DNA from: Actinomycetota bacterium
GTDB taxonomy: Bacteria; Actinomycetota; Acidimicrobiia; Acidimicrobiales; Ilumatobacteraceae
Length of the DNA stretch: 64,000 nt
Assembly (NCBI GenBank): GCA_017856115.1
Contig: JAFMFM010000002.1
Location: forward strand, 1-64,000
Direction of reading: 5' to 3'
The notes under the pieces are model-generated. The model was not told the origin of the DNA. It saw only the letters and a program-made list of their open reading frames with translations, and ran no database searches. Within the stretch, counting starts at the first letter, position 1, and the number at the start of each line of letters is the position of its first letter. Made by a program: the position numbers and the translations under genes. Below, in pieces: positions 45,553 through 53,893 of the stretch.

Positions 45553-46172
45553 ACCTGGGCGTCGTGCACGCGCGCCGACCCGCCGTGGGTCTGGGGTTCG
45601 ACGCCACGTAAACCGGCCCAGGCGAAGTTCGCCAATTGGGATCCCACGAGCCTCGGATCGAATGGATCGCCGCTGGCGATGAGGTATCGACTCACTCCTT
45701 CGGACATGCCCACCAAGGCGTAGGCCAAGCGTCGCTGATGCTCGTGATCGAGTCCCGCGTCGATGAGCGGGGCTATGGCATCGGCAACCAGCCGCTCGAC
45801 CTTCCGCACCTCGAGCGCGAACTCCTCGTCATTGCGTGATCCGCTGCCGAACAACACGACGAACGCATCGCGATTTTCCGACATCCACTCGAAATAGGCG
45901 ACGATGCCCCGTTCGGTTTGCGCACGACCATCTGGTGCATGGGCGGTTGCGGCGCCGATGACCTGCAACATCCTCGACGCCAAATCCTCGATCAGCGCGA
46001 GGTACAGCGCACGCTTGGAGTCGAAATGCTGGTACAGCACCGGTTTGGTTACACCCCCCGCCTCTGCGATGTCGTCCATGGAGGTGGTGTGGTATCCCTT
46101 TTCGGCGAACTGTCGGCGTGCAACCGTGAGAATGAGCGACCGTCGCTCGGCTGCGGGGAGGCGAGAACTCAT
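45549..46172 (-). CDS. TetR-family transcriptional regulator
   Basis: The 207-residue protein has an N-terminal helix-turn-helix (ARRQFAEKGYHTTSMDDIAEAGG then VTKPVLYQHFDSK) and an all-helical ligand domain. The ligand is unknown. Its ATG overlaps the stop of the small membrane protein upstream, so it is probably autoregulated with it. Its last codons overlap the end of lhr by four bases. The segment resembles TetR regulators that sit near the DUF3107 gene in mycobacteria, but here DUF3107 is 10 kb away. Confidence 0.8.
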   Translation of the reverse strand: MSSRLPAAERRSLILTVARRQFAEKGYHTTSMDDIAEAGGVTKPVLYQHFDSKRALYLALIEDLASRMLQVIGAATAHAPDGRAQTERGIVAYFEWMSENRDAFVVLFGSGSRNDEEFALEVRKVERLVADAIAPLIDAGLDHEHQRRLAYALVGMSEGVSRYLIASGDPFDPRLVGSQLANFAWAGLRGVEPQTHGGSARVHDAQV

Positions 46173-46495
46173 GATGCCGCCGTGGGGTCGCCTGATTGGG
46201 CGGGAGACGCCGTGTTAGCGGAGGCTTGCTGGTCTTCTCGCCGTGCTGCGCGGATGCCGTACGTAATCACGATGCTCGGTGCCAAGATGACCGAGCCAAC
46301 GACGAGCGCCGCTCCACTCACGAAATGCAATGCGGTGGTGAGCGAGGTCCAAAGTCCTGCGAAAAAAGTAACGACCGACACTGCGTAGAGCCCGTATCCG
46401 GTGCGCGACGCGATCTTGTTCCAGCGGTCGATGCGGTTTCGTCGTACGATGACGGGGTCGTCGTCGTTTTCGGCGTGGAGTTGGTCGGAGTTCAT
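46169..46495 (-). CDS. Small two-helix membrane protein
   Basis: The 108-residue protein has a charged N-terminus, then two hydrophobic segments (YGLYAVSVVTFFAGLW and SGAALVVGSVILAPSIV) and a polar C-terminal tail. No family is recognised. It is the first gene of a pair with the TetR regulator (ATGA overlap) and is divergent from the ccm operon. Its -10 box (TAGATT, 46508-46513) overlaps that of ccmA. Confidence 0.6.
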   Translation of the reverse strand: MNSDQLHAENDDDPVIVRRNRIDRWNKIASRTGYGLYAVSVVTFFAGLWTSLTTALHFVSGAALVVGSVILAPSIVITYGIRAARREDQQASANTASPAQSGDPTAAS

Positions 46496-46507
46496 CGGGT
46501 GAGAGTC

Positions 46508-46517
46508 AATCTAGGCT
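46508..46517. promoter_or_regulatory. Overlapping bidirectional -10 boxes, ccm operon and TetR operon
   Basis: AATCTAGGCT contains TAGATT on the minus strand and TAGGCT on the plus strand, sharing the central TA. The geometry equals that at 1891-1900. Transcripts would start near 46501 (minus) and 46524 (plus), giving leaders of about 6 and 14 bases. Confidence 0.5.
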
Positions 46518-46537
46518 GAGGTGCTATTAACGGCGAA

Positions 46538-47242
46538 TTGACAACGTCTTTGGCGACGGGTGAAACGACGTCACTTCCCGCCGAACCAGCCATTCATCTT
46601 GCTGGTGTCGTCGTGGCGCTCGGTGGATTTCCGGCGCTTGCCGGTGTCGATCTCGTCGTTCGTTGCGGTGAATTGGTTGCGCTCCGTGGTGCCAACGGCA
46701 CCGGGAAGTCGACACTTCTTCGTCTGTGTGCGGGACTTGCACCGTTGACGCGCGGAAGCGCGCACGTTCTCGGGTTTGACGTGGCACGTCAGCGCGACGT
46801 CGTGCGAGCGATGGTGGGATTGCTCGGGCATGACAACGGCCTGTACGCCGACCTCACCGCGAGGGAGAACGTGGAATTCGTCGCGCAACTCGTGGGGGCC
46901 GGCACGAACGATGTCGAGTCCGCCCTCGACCGTCTGGGAATCGACTCGCGCGTCGCTGCGGCGCGCGCCGGTGCATTGTCCGCCGGCCAGCGACGCCGAA
47001 CGGCGCTGGCCGCACTCGTCGTGCGACGAGCCCGGCTGTGGCTCCTCGACGAGCCGCATGCCGGACTCGATGGCCAAGCACGTGCGGAGTTGGACGGAAT
47101 CCTTCGCGACGCCACTCGCAGTGGCGCCACCGTGGTGTACACCACGCACGAATCGGAGGTGTCCGGTGCGCGTATCCCGCGAACCATCACGCTGTCGGGT
47201 GGAATCGTGGCGCGCGACGTCGATTCGGCGGATCCATCGTGA
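46538..47242 (+). CDS. ccmA: Heme exporter ATP-binding protein CcmA
   Basis: The 234-residue ATPase has Walker A at 51-58 (GANGTGKS), signature LSAGQRRR and Walker B LWLLDEP. Short size and the RGANGTGKST string fit CcmA, which powers the CcmABCD complex releasing holo-CcmE. The first in-frame start is TTG 46538, with no clear ribosome binding site; TTG 46550 is possible too. The stop overlaps the GTG start of ccmB. It opens an eight-gene operon for System I cytochrome c maturation. Confidence 0.85.
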   Translation: MTTSLATGETTSLPAEPAIHLAGVVVALGGFPALAGVDLVVRCGELVALRGANGTGKSTLLRLCAGLAPLTRGSAHVLGFDVARQRDVVRAMVGLLGHDNGLYADLTARENVEFVAQLVGAGTNDVESALDRLGIDSRVAAARAGALSAGQRRRTALAALVVRRARLWLLDEPHAGLDGQARAELDGILRDATRSGATVVYTTHESEVSGARIPRTITLSGGIVARDVDSADPS

Positions 47243-47919
47243 ACGCCATCCTTGCGATTGCCCGAAAGGACCTGCGCATCGAATGGCGAACTCGAACGTT
47301 GCTGGCGCGCGTAGTCCCGTTTGCATTGCTGGTGTTGGTGTTGTTCGCGGTTGCGCTGGATAGCGAGCCACTGCTCCTTCGGGCCGCCGCCGGATTGGTG
47401 TGGTTGGCGATGTTGTTCGCCGCCATGTTGTTGGTGCAACGTTCGTTCGACGTGGAGACCGCGGATCATGCCCTGGATTCGCTGCTGAGTTTCGTATCGT
47501 CGCCGTCGAAAGTGTTCTTCGGGAAGGCCCTGTCGATGTTTGTGCAACTGTTCGCACTGGCCGTGGTGCTGCTCGGTGCCGCGGTGGTGTTGTACGGGGC
47601 TCGCGTCGACGGTGACGGCGTGGTGCTGTTGGTCACGGTGCTGATCACGGCGACGATCGGTCTCTCCGTCGTCGGTACTCTCTATGGCGTTGTGGTTGCC
47701 AACATGAGCGGGCGTGACTCGCTGTTGCCGTTGCTGGCGCTTCCGGTGCTGGCCCCGCTGCTCATCGGTGCGGCTCGTGCCACTGAGGCTGCTTTGGGCA
47801 GCGACACCATCGACCTCGCCAACGGCTGGGCATGGGTGGCCCTGTTGGTGACATATGCCGTGGTGTTCGGTTCGGCCGGGGCAGTGGCGTTCGCGCCGTT
47901 GGCGCAAAGTGATTCGTGA
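47239..47919 (+). CDS. ccmB: Heme exporter membrane protein CcmB
   Basis: The 226-residue protein has about six membrane helices and begins with AILAIARKDLRIEWRTR, the typical CcmB start. ETADHALDSLLSF and SPSKVFFGKA are also family-like. It starts at GTG 47239 in a GTGA overlap with ccmA. It forms the membrane partner of CcmA. Confidence 0.85.
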   Translation: MNAILAIARKDLRIEWRTRTLLARVVPFALLVLVLFAVALDSEPLLLRAAAGLVWLAMLFAAMLLVQRSFDVETADHALDSLLSFVSSPSKVFFGKALSMFVQLFALAVVLLGAAVVLYGARVDGDGVVLLVTVLITATIGLSVVGTLYGVVVANMSGRDSLLPLLALPVLAPLLIGAARATEAALGSDTIDLANGWAWVALLVTYAVVFGSAGAVAFAPLAQSDS

Positions 47920-47920
47920 C

Positions 47921-48658
47921 ATGAAGACGGGCACGACGACCACTCGGGTACTCGGCATTTTCGCGTTGATGATCACCGCGTGGGTGGTGGTGAGCGCGTT
48001 CTTCCTCACACCCGCCGACGTGGTGCAAGGGGATTCGGTTCGCATCATGTATGCACACGTGCCAACCGCGTGGATCGCCTACCTCGCGTTCGTTACCACC
48101 GCCGTGGCATCGGGGTTGTCGCTTGCCCGCAAACACCGAACGCTCGGATTCGATCGTGTGGCCGGAGCATCGGCGGAGGTCGGCGTTCTGTTCATGGCGA
48201 TGACGCTCATCACCGGAAGTTTGTGGGGACGTCTGACGTGGGGGACGTTCTGGCAGTGGGATCCACGATTGACGACGACGCTGTTTCTCTTCGTCACCTA
48301 CGTCGGCTACCTCGCCATTCGCCGAGTCGATGTCGATCCCGTACGACGTGCGCGCCGCAGCTCGGTAATCGCCCTGCTGGCGGTGTTGGAGATTCCGCTC
48401 GTGCATTTTTCCGTGGTGCTGTGGCGCTCGTTGCACCAGGAGGCCAGCGTGCTCAACACCGACGGGGATGTTCGATTGGACGACCTCATGTTGTTTACGT
48501 TGTTCTCGGGGGTGGTGGCATTCACCCTGATCTTCGTGTGGCTGGTGGTGCACCGCCAGCGCCTCGCCGCGATGAGCGACGTTGAACGTTTGGTGGGTTT
48601 GGACGTCGCAATCACCGCGCGCCGGGCAGAGAGCACGGTTGGTGGGGGTGGAAGATGA
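47921..48658 (+). CDS. ccmC: Heme-handling membrane protein CcmC
   Basis: The 245-residue protein has six membrane segments and a tryptophan-rich WWD-like motif (WGRLTWGTFWQWDPRLT, near residue 100) flanked by histidines, as in CcmC. It loads heme onto CcmE. It starts one base after the ccmB stop. Its stop overlaps the start of the tiny ccmD gene. Confidence 0.88.
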   Translation: MKTGTTTTRVLGIFALMITAWVVVSAFFLTPADVVQGDSVRIMYAHVPTAWIAYLAFVTTAVASGLSLARKHRTLGFDRVAGASAEVGVLFMAMTLITGSLWGRLTWGTFWQWDPRLTTTLFLFVTYVGYLAIRRVDVDPVRRARRSSVIALLAVLEIPLVHFSVVLWRSLHQEASVLNTDGDVRLDDLMLFTLFSGVVAFTLIFVWLVVHRQRLAAMSDVERLVGLDVAITARRAESTVGGGGR

Positions 48659-48789
48659 AGGACCTCGGATTCATTCTCGCCAGCTGGATCATCACCCTCG
48701 GCTCCATCGGCGTGCTCGCGATCATGACCCTGCGTCGCGCTCGCGAGTTGTCGTCTCGAATCCCCGACGAGCACAAGCCATGGGTGTGA
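48655..48789 (+). CDS. ccmD: CcmD-like small membrane protein
   Basis: A 44-codon gene starts in an ATGA overlap with ccmC. It encodes MKDLGFILASWIITLGS and continues through one hydrophobic helix to a basic stretch (MTLRRARELSSR). This is the size, topology and position of CcmD, which stabilises the CcmABC-CcmE complex. It is too short for routine gene calling. The next gene starts eight bases later. Confidence 0.8.
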   Translation: MKDLGFILASWIITLGSIGVLAIMTLRRARELSSRIPDEHKPWV

Positions 48790-48796
48790 GATAGCC

Positions 48797-49255
48797 GTGG
48801 ACCTCACACCCCGAAGCACTCCCGAGCCTCGGTCGACGTCGCGGCGACTACTTCCGATCTTGGTGGCGGTGCTGGCAACGGTGTCGGGACTGGTCATCGT
48901 GGTGATGTTCCTTACGTCGTCGATCGACTACTACTGCAACGTCGACGAGGTTGGCGTTCGCGACGGTTGCGACGACACTCGCCGAGTGCGCGTACAGGGT
49001 TCCGTCGATGAAGGAAGCCTGCAAATGAGGGCGGGCAACACGTCGTTCGTCATGTCGTTCAACGGTGTGTCGCTACCGGTCGACTACGAAGGGGAGCCCG
49101 GCGGCGTATTCCAGGAGTGCATTCCGGTGGTGGCACACGGGAGGATCGTCGACGGAGTACTCATGGCGACTCGGATCGAGGTGAAGCACTCCAACGAGTA
49201 CGAGGCGGAGAATGCCGACCGTCTCGAAGAGGCCGAGAAGTCGGCATGCTCGTAG
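48797..49255 (+). CDS. ccmE: Periplasmic-side heme chaperone CcmE
   Basis: The 152-residue protein has one N-terminal membrane anchor (about 18-40) and a small beta-barrel domain. Histidine H131 in VKHSNEY matches the heme-attaching histidine of CcmE, with Y135 following as in the HDENY form. Other members of Gram-positive and archaeal types have Cys at this place. An extra loop with two cysteines (C47, C58) lies just after the anchor. It begins at GTG. Its last ten bases overlap ccmF. Confidence 0.82.
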   Translation: MDLTPRSTPEPRSTSRRLLPILVAVLATVSGLVIVVMFLTSSIDYYCNVDEVGVRDGCDDTRRVRVQGSVDEGSLQMRAGNTSFVMSFNGVSLPVDYEGEPGGVFQECIPVVAHGRIVDGVLMATRIEVKHSNEYEAENADRLEEAEKSACS

Positions 49256-51198
49256 CCAGCGTTTCGGCGCAGTTGGGTCGGGCATTCCTGCTCGTTGGTT
49301 TTCTCGCCGCGTTCTTCGGTGCATTCGCCGCTGCGGTGGGGGCACGACGAGGCGATCCCAAGACGTTGCGGCTGGTGCCGCGTTTCGTGACTCTGTCGGT
49401 GGTGATGGCGGTCGCTGCCTTCGCGGTGATGGAGTGGGCGATGATCACCCGCGATTTTTCGCTGCTGTACGTGCAGAAGGTTGGTTCGTATTCGACGCCT
49501 GCCTTGTACAACTTTGCCGCAGTATGGAGTGCACTCGAAGGATCCATCCTCATGTGGGTGCTGGTGCTCGCGGGCTACGTCGCCGCGGTTGCCTGGTGGA
49601 TGCGTCGTCGATTCTCGGAACCGCTCGTGGGTTGGGCACTGGCAGTGATGCTGGCCGTGCTGGCGTACTTCTTCTTGTTGTCGTTCGGTCCGGCAAATCC
49701 GTTCGTGGTCGGACCGCCGGGTGTCCTCGATGGACCGGGCCCGAACCCCTTGCTGCAAAATCACGTCCTCGTCATGTTCCACCCTCCGATCTTGTACCTC
49801 GGCTACGTGGGCATGACGGTGCCGTTCGCGTTCGCGTTGGCCGCCCTGATCGCCGGAAAAGTAGAGGATGGATGGTTGCACCTCACCCGTCGTTGGACGG
49901 TGGCCGCATGGGGATTCCTGACCTTTGGGATTGCCCTCGGTGGCTGGTGGAGTTACGAAGTCCTCGGTTGGAGTGGTGTATGGGCCTGGGACCCGGTGGA
50001 GAATGCATCCCTGCTGCCGTGGATCACCGGAACCGCCTACATCCACTCGGTGATGGTGCAGGAGCGTCGTGGACTCCTGCGCGTCTGGAACGTGTCGCTG
50101 CTGATTGCAACGTTCAGTCTGACCATCCTCGGAACCTTCCTCACACGTTCGGGTGTGTTGAACAGCGTTCATGCGTTCTCCGAAAGTGACATCGGTCCGT
50201 GGCTGCTCGCGATGTTTGCCGTGGTGGTGGCGGTTTCCCTGGTGCTCGTGTTCTTGCGAGGCGATCAACTGCGAGCCAGCGGAGCGGTGGACTCGGTGTT
50301 CTCGCGGGAAGGTGCGTTCCTGGTGAACAACGTGCTCTTTGCGGTCTTTGCCTTCGTGGTGCTGCTCGGAACCGTGTTCCCCCTCGTGGTGGAGGCGATT
50401 CAGCAACGACAGATCGTGGTGGGTGAGCCGTTCTTCGACCGGCTCACGATTCCGATTGGGCTGACGATGTTGTTCATCATGGCCGTGGCTCCGGTGCTGC
50501 CGTGGCGTCGTGACGGGAGCGACCTGCTCTCGCAACGATTGCTCGGTCCGGCACTCGTCGGTGTTGCCTCGTTGACCTTCTCCATTGCAGTTGGGGCGAC
50601 CGGTCTCGCCCCACTGCTGGCCTTCGGGCTCGGTGGTTTTGCGGGGGGCAGCGCACTTCGCCATCTGGTACGTGCGGTTCGGGTGCAACGACTTCGCGGA
50701 TTCGTCGGCAGGGCCAACGGAGGAATGGTGGTACACCTCGGGGTGATCCTCATCTGCGTGGCGCTCGCCGCGTCGAACTCATTCACCCGAAGCCAGGAAA
50801 TCGATCTCGTTGCCGGAAAGACGGCGCGCTTTGCGGGGCATACGTTCGAATTGATGGACGTGGTGGAGGTGCGGGACCAGCGCAGTACGTCGGTGCGTGC
50901 GTTGGTGAGCGTGGACGGAGGAAAGGCCTATGCGCCATCGATCACCAAGTACACGCGCATCGGCATGAACGTGGGTACTCCCTCCGTTCGCACCAGCTTT
51001 AGTCACGACGTGTATCTCACGCTGGAGCCACCGGTACGACAGGATTCGGGCCAAGCGCGCATCAAGGTGTTCGTCAAACCGATGATCCTGTGGCTATGGA
51101 TCGGAACCTTCGTGATGGCGTTGGGCACGGTGCTCGCCGTACTTCCCGGTCGACGACGATCGATTCACGACATTCGCGACGAGGTGGTCGATCGATGA
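49246..51198 (+). CDS. ccmF: Cytochrome c heme lyase CcmF
   Basis: The 650-residue membrane protein has about 15 helices and the WWD domain (GGWWSYEVLGWSGVWAWDPVE region, near residue 230), with conserved LLPWITGTA after it. It is the heme lyase component that attaches heme to apocytochrome c together with CcmH. The length agrees with CcmF. ATG 49246 overlaps the end of ccmE. Its stop overlaps the next start (ATGA). Confidence 0.9.
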   Translation: MLVASVSAQLGRAFLLVGFLAAFFGAFAAAVGARRGDPKTLRLVPRFVTLSVVMAVAAFAVMEWAMITRDFSLLYVQKVGSYSTPALYNFAAVWSALEGSILMWVLVLAGYVAAVAWWMRRRFSEPLVGWALAVMLAVLAYFFLLSFGPANPFVVGPPGVLDGPGPNPLLQNHVLVMFHPPILYLGYVGMTVPFAFALAALIAGKVEDGWLHLTRRWTVAAWGFLTFGIALGGWWSYEVLGWSGVWAWDPVENASLLPWITGTAYIHSVMVQERRGLLRVWNVSLLIATFSLTILGTFLTRSGVLNSVHAFSESDIGPWLLAMFAVVVAVSLVLVFLRGDQLRASGAVDSVFSREGAFLVNNVLFAVFAFVVLLGTVFPLVVEAIQQRQIVVGEPFFDRLTIPIGLTMLFIMAVAPVLPWRRDGSDLLSQRLLGPALVGVASLTFSIAVGATGLAPLLAFGLGGFAGGSALRHLVRAVRVQRLRGFVGRANGGMVVHLGVILICVALAASNSFTRSQEIDLVAGKTARFAGHTFELMDVVEVRDQRSTSVRALVSVDGGKAYAPSITKYTRIGMNVGTPSVRTSFSHDVYLTLEPPVRQDSGQARIKVFVKPMILWLWIGTFVMALGTVLAVLPGRRRSIHDIRDEVVDR

Positions 51199-51731
51199 AG
51201 ACGGCACGAATCGGAGCAATCGGTGTCGCCGCGGCGATGACGATGTTCGTCGTGTTGTTGCTACGAACCGACGGTGATGCCGGAGTCGGCGCACGGTCGC
51301 CTTTGCTGGGTCAGCCCGCACCCGCCGTGATCACCACCACCATCGACGATCGCTCCTTCGATTTGACCCGCCGAAAGGGTTCCTGGGTGGTGTTCAACTT
51401 CTTCAATTCCACCTGCGTGCCCTGCATCGCCGAGCACCCGGCACTGCTCTCCTTCGTCGCGAAGGAGGCGGCCCGCAGCGACGGTGTGGAGATGTACACC
51501 GTGGTGAACGACGATGCCGACGACGCCGTCCGGGCGTTCTTCGCCGCAAACGGCGGGGACTGGCCGAAACTTCGCGACAGCGATGGCGCGATTGCGGTGG
51601 CGTTCGGGGTCGCCAAGGTTCCCGAAACGTGGATCATCGATCCGAACGGGTTCGTGCGACTACGCATCATGGGTTCGGTGGTCGAGGGAGTGTTGGAAGA
51701 TCAGATGGCCTCCTTGCGGGCGAGCGAGTAA
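51195..51731 (+). CDS. ccmG: Thioredoxin-fold thiol reductase CcmG
   Basis: The 178-residue protein has an N-terminal anchor (10-23) and a thioredoxin fold with C74-V-P-C77 in NSTCVPCIAEHP. The later PETWIIDPNG carries the cis-proline region, although the usual Thr-Pro is replaced by Val-Pro (AKVPE). It reduces the heme-binding cysteines of apocytochromes. It is coupled to ccmF by an ATGA overlap. Confidence 0.85.
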   Translation: MKTARIGAIGVAAAMTMFVVLLLRTDGDAGVGARSPLLGQPAPAVITTTIDDRSFDLTRRKGSWVVFNFFNSTCVPCIAEHPALLSFVAKEAARSDGVEMYTVVNDDADDAVRAFFAANGGDWPKLRDSDGAIAVAFGVAKVPETWIIDPNGFVRLRIMGSVVEGVLEDQMASLRASE

Positions 51732-51736
51732 CGCAA

Positions 51737-52693
51737 GTGGAGACGCGGCGTACACGTTCGGTTCGTCGCGTGGTCTGGGGTGGCATTGCGCTCGTCACCA
51801 TCGCAGCGTTGTCGTTCGGCTCGCTTCGAGACGCTGGCCCCCTCACCCAGCAAGACCGAATCGACTCGGTAACCAAGCGAATCGCATGCCCGACCTGCGA
51901 CGGAGAGAGCGTGTTCGTGTCGCGTGCATCGGCGGCACAGGCCATTCGCGCGGAGGTGGCCCGACAAGTGGGTGACGGAGTTCGTTCGGACGATGAAATC
52001 GTCGCCTACATCGCCGACCGATTCGGGGGAGAAGTGTTGTTGGTGCCGCGCGGAGAAGGACTGGATGCACTCATCTGGGTTTTGCCGGTGCTCGTCTCGG
52101 TGGTGCTCATCATCGGTCTCGCCGCCGCGTTTCGTCGTTGGCGTCGTGTCGAACCTGTGGCACCATCACGTCGTCGCTCGTGGATGGTTGGCGTCGGCGT
52201 TGCGATCGTGGTTGGTGTCGGTGGCGGCGTGCTGGTGGCGCGCCAAGCGGGACAACGCCTACCGCTACAAACGGCCACCGGAGGAATAGAAGACAGCACG
52301 GCATCGTTGTTGGCCCAGGCACGACTCGCAGGTGGTGCCGACGTCACGTCGGCGATCGAACTTTACGGTCGCGTGCTCGAGACCGACCCCGACAACGTGG
52401 AAGCACTCACGTACCGGGCATGGCTGATCATGTTGTCGGCCCGACAATTCGACGAATCATTGCGCAACCAGGCGTATGCATCCACCATCACCGCGCTCGG
52501 GCGCGCAATCGAGCTCGACCCCGGATACCCCGACGCCATGTGTTTTTTGGGCATCGTGGTGTTCCGGGATGGTGGGGATGCCGCATCGGCCAAGGAGTTC
52601 GTCGATCGATGTCTTGATCGCGAGCCACCAGCCGAGGTTCGTGGTTTGGTGGAGGCATTGAAGAAGGAAGTCGACGACGTACTCGGCGAGTGA
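51737..52693 (+). CDS. ccmH: CcmH-CcmI fusion protein
   Basis: The 318-residue protein starts at GTG and has one anchor, then the CcmH domain with C51-P-T-C54. A second membrane segment (LIWVLPVLVSVVLIIG) follows. After a third segment comes a TPR-like part (TSAIELYGRVLETDPDN and AIELDPGYPDAM), as in CcmI/NrfG. In Escherichia coli and rhizobia CcmH and CcmI can be separate or fused. The fusion holds apocytochrome c and presents its thiols. It closes the ccm operon. Confidence 0.82.
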   Translation: METRRTRSVRRVVWGGIALVTIAALSFGSLRDAGPLTQQDRIDSVTKRIACPTCDGESVFVSRASAAQAIRAEVARQVGDGVRSDDEIVAYIADRFGGEVLLVPRGEGLDALIWVLPVLVSVVLIIGLAAAFRRWRRVEPVAPSRRRSWMVGVGVAIVVGVGGGVLVARQAGQRLPLQTATGGIEDSTASLLAQARLAGGADVTSAIELYGRVLETDPDNVEALTYRAWLIMLSARQFDESLRNQAYASTITALGRAIELDPGYPDAMCFLGIVVFRDGGDAASAKEFVDRCLDREPPAEVRGLVEALKKEVDDVLGE

Positions 52694-52716
52694 CGCCGCT
52701 GCGAGTCACCAATGCT

Positions 52717-53196
52717 TCAGTCGTCGTGGGGTGGCGGCCAAGCGCGCGCTTCGACGAAACGACCGTCCACGCGTTCGAGCACCCACACGCTGCCCTTGCC
52801 CCACTGCGGCGCGCCGTCGACCCGCATGCCGGCGGCAACGAAGTGCTCGATGATGGCCGGAATCACGTCACCATGGCTGCACATCACCGCGCGATCGGGC
52901 AGGTCGTACAGCAGATCGAGAAGCACGGCGTCGGCTTCGACACGATCGCTTCCGAACTCTGCGAGACGTTCGTCGATGGTGACATGAACGTCGAGTGCGA
53001 GTGCAAGCGGCTCGATGGTCTGCACGCAGCGAAGGTACGGACTCGACACCACCACGCTCGGCGACACTGCGGCGAGTCGTCGGCAAAGATCGAGCGCCTG
53101 TTTGTGACCGGCAACCGTGAGTGGACGATCGATGTCGTTGCCGTCGAAGTCGGATCGTGAGCCCGCCTTGGCGTGTCGTACGAGGTACAAGGGCAC
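52717..53196 (-). CDS. SixA-like histidine phosphatase
   Basis: The 159-residue protein has the histidine phosphatase motif LVRHAKAG with nucleophile H8 and the second histidine in CSHGD near 110. Size and RHA form fit SixA-type phosphohistidine phosphatases. The target is unknown. The GTG start at 53196 has TAGGTT exactly six bases upstream and no ribosome binding site. It converges with the ccm operon. Confidence 0.8.
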   Translation of the reverse strand: MPLYLVRHAKAGSRSDFDGNDIDRPLTVAGHKQALDLCRRLAAVSPSVVVSSPYLRCVQTIEPLALALDVHVTIDERLAEFGSDRVEADAVLLDLLYDLPDRAVMCSHGDVIPAIIEHFVAAGMRVDGAPQWGKGSVWVLERVDGRFVEARAWPPPHDD

Positions 53197-53202
53197 CGCG
53201 GC

Positions 53203-53208
53203 AACCTA
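53203..53208 (-). promoter_or_regulatory. -10 box of the SixA-like gene
   Basis: TAGGTT on the minus strand lies six bases before GTG 53196, predicting a leaderless mRNA with a GTG start. Confidence 0.6.
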
Positions 53209-53217
53209 GTGGGCGAA

Positions 53218-53263
53218 GGTGAACGACTTCCGCCCTGGTCGGTGAACGACTTCAGCCGCGGTC
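53218..53263. repeat. 23-base tandem repeat upstream of the molybdopterin oxidoreductase gene
   Basis: Two adjacent copies of a 23-base unit (53218-53240 and 53241-53263) agree at 20 of 23 positions. The first 13 bases, GGTGAACGACTTC, are identical. The block ends 15 bases before GTG 53279, so it occupies the promoter and may be a double operator. Confidence 0.8.
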
Positions 53264-53278
53264 GTGGCACACTGAGAC

Positions 53279-53890
53279 GTGGGATTTTTCGACCGTAATC
53301 GCGCAGAAGTCGCAGCGAAGGGGTTCGACCCCAAGCGTTTGCCGCCGGGGCAGTACCTCACGGAGCGTTTTCCGGTGCTGCACGTGGGGGACGTACCGAC
53401 CTACGCGCCGGGCGAGTGGTCGCTGCACATCGGTGGTGCCGTTGCGTCGCCCTACACATTGACTTACGAACAGTTGTTGGACTTGCCGTCGACAACGCTC
53501 ACCGTTGACATCCACTGCGTGACCAAATGGTCGAAATTCGACACCGTGTGGAGGGGAGTACGTGTGCGAGACCTGTTCGAGCGCGCCGGCATCAGTTCCG
53601 AGGCGTCGCACGTGATGGCTCACGCGGAGTACGGCTACACGGCCAACTTGCCGCTCGCCGATGCAACTCGCGACGACTCGCTCGTGGCGTACCAGTACGA
53701 CGGAGCCGACATCGAGCCGATTCACGGCGGTCCGGTGCGCTTGTTCATCCCGCATCTGTATTTTTGGAAATCAGCGAAGTGGCTACGCGGGCTCGAAGCC
53801 ACCATGGAGGACGCCCCCGGCTTCTGGGAGCAGAACGGCTACCACATGTATGGAGACCCGTTCCTCGAGCAACGATTCTGGGGTGACTGA
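53279..53890 (+). CDS. Molybdopterin-dependent oxidoreductase, MsrP/sulfite oxidase family
   Basis: The 203-residue protein has the sulfite-oxidase fold with the molybdenum-ligand cysteine C80 in VDIHCVTKWS, followed by WRGVRVRDLFE. It continues with HGGPVRLFIPHLYFWKSAKW. No signal peptide is seen, unlike MsrP of proteobacteria, which suggests a cytoplasmic enzyme. The substrate may be a sulfoxide or sulfite. It begins with GTG after a tandem repeat and converges with the SufR-like regulator gene. Confidence 0.82.
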   Translation: MGFFDRNRAEVAAKGFDPKRLPPGQYLTERFPVLHVGDVPTYAPGEWSLHIGGAVASPYTLTYEQLLDLPSTTLTVDIHCVTKWSKFDTVWRGVRVRDLFERAGISSEASHVMAHAEYGYTANLPLADATRDDSLVAYQYDGADIEPIHGGPVRLFIPHLYFWKSAKWLRGLEATMEDAPGFWEQNGYHMYGDPFLEQRFWGD

Positions 53891-53893
53891 GCG

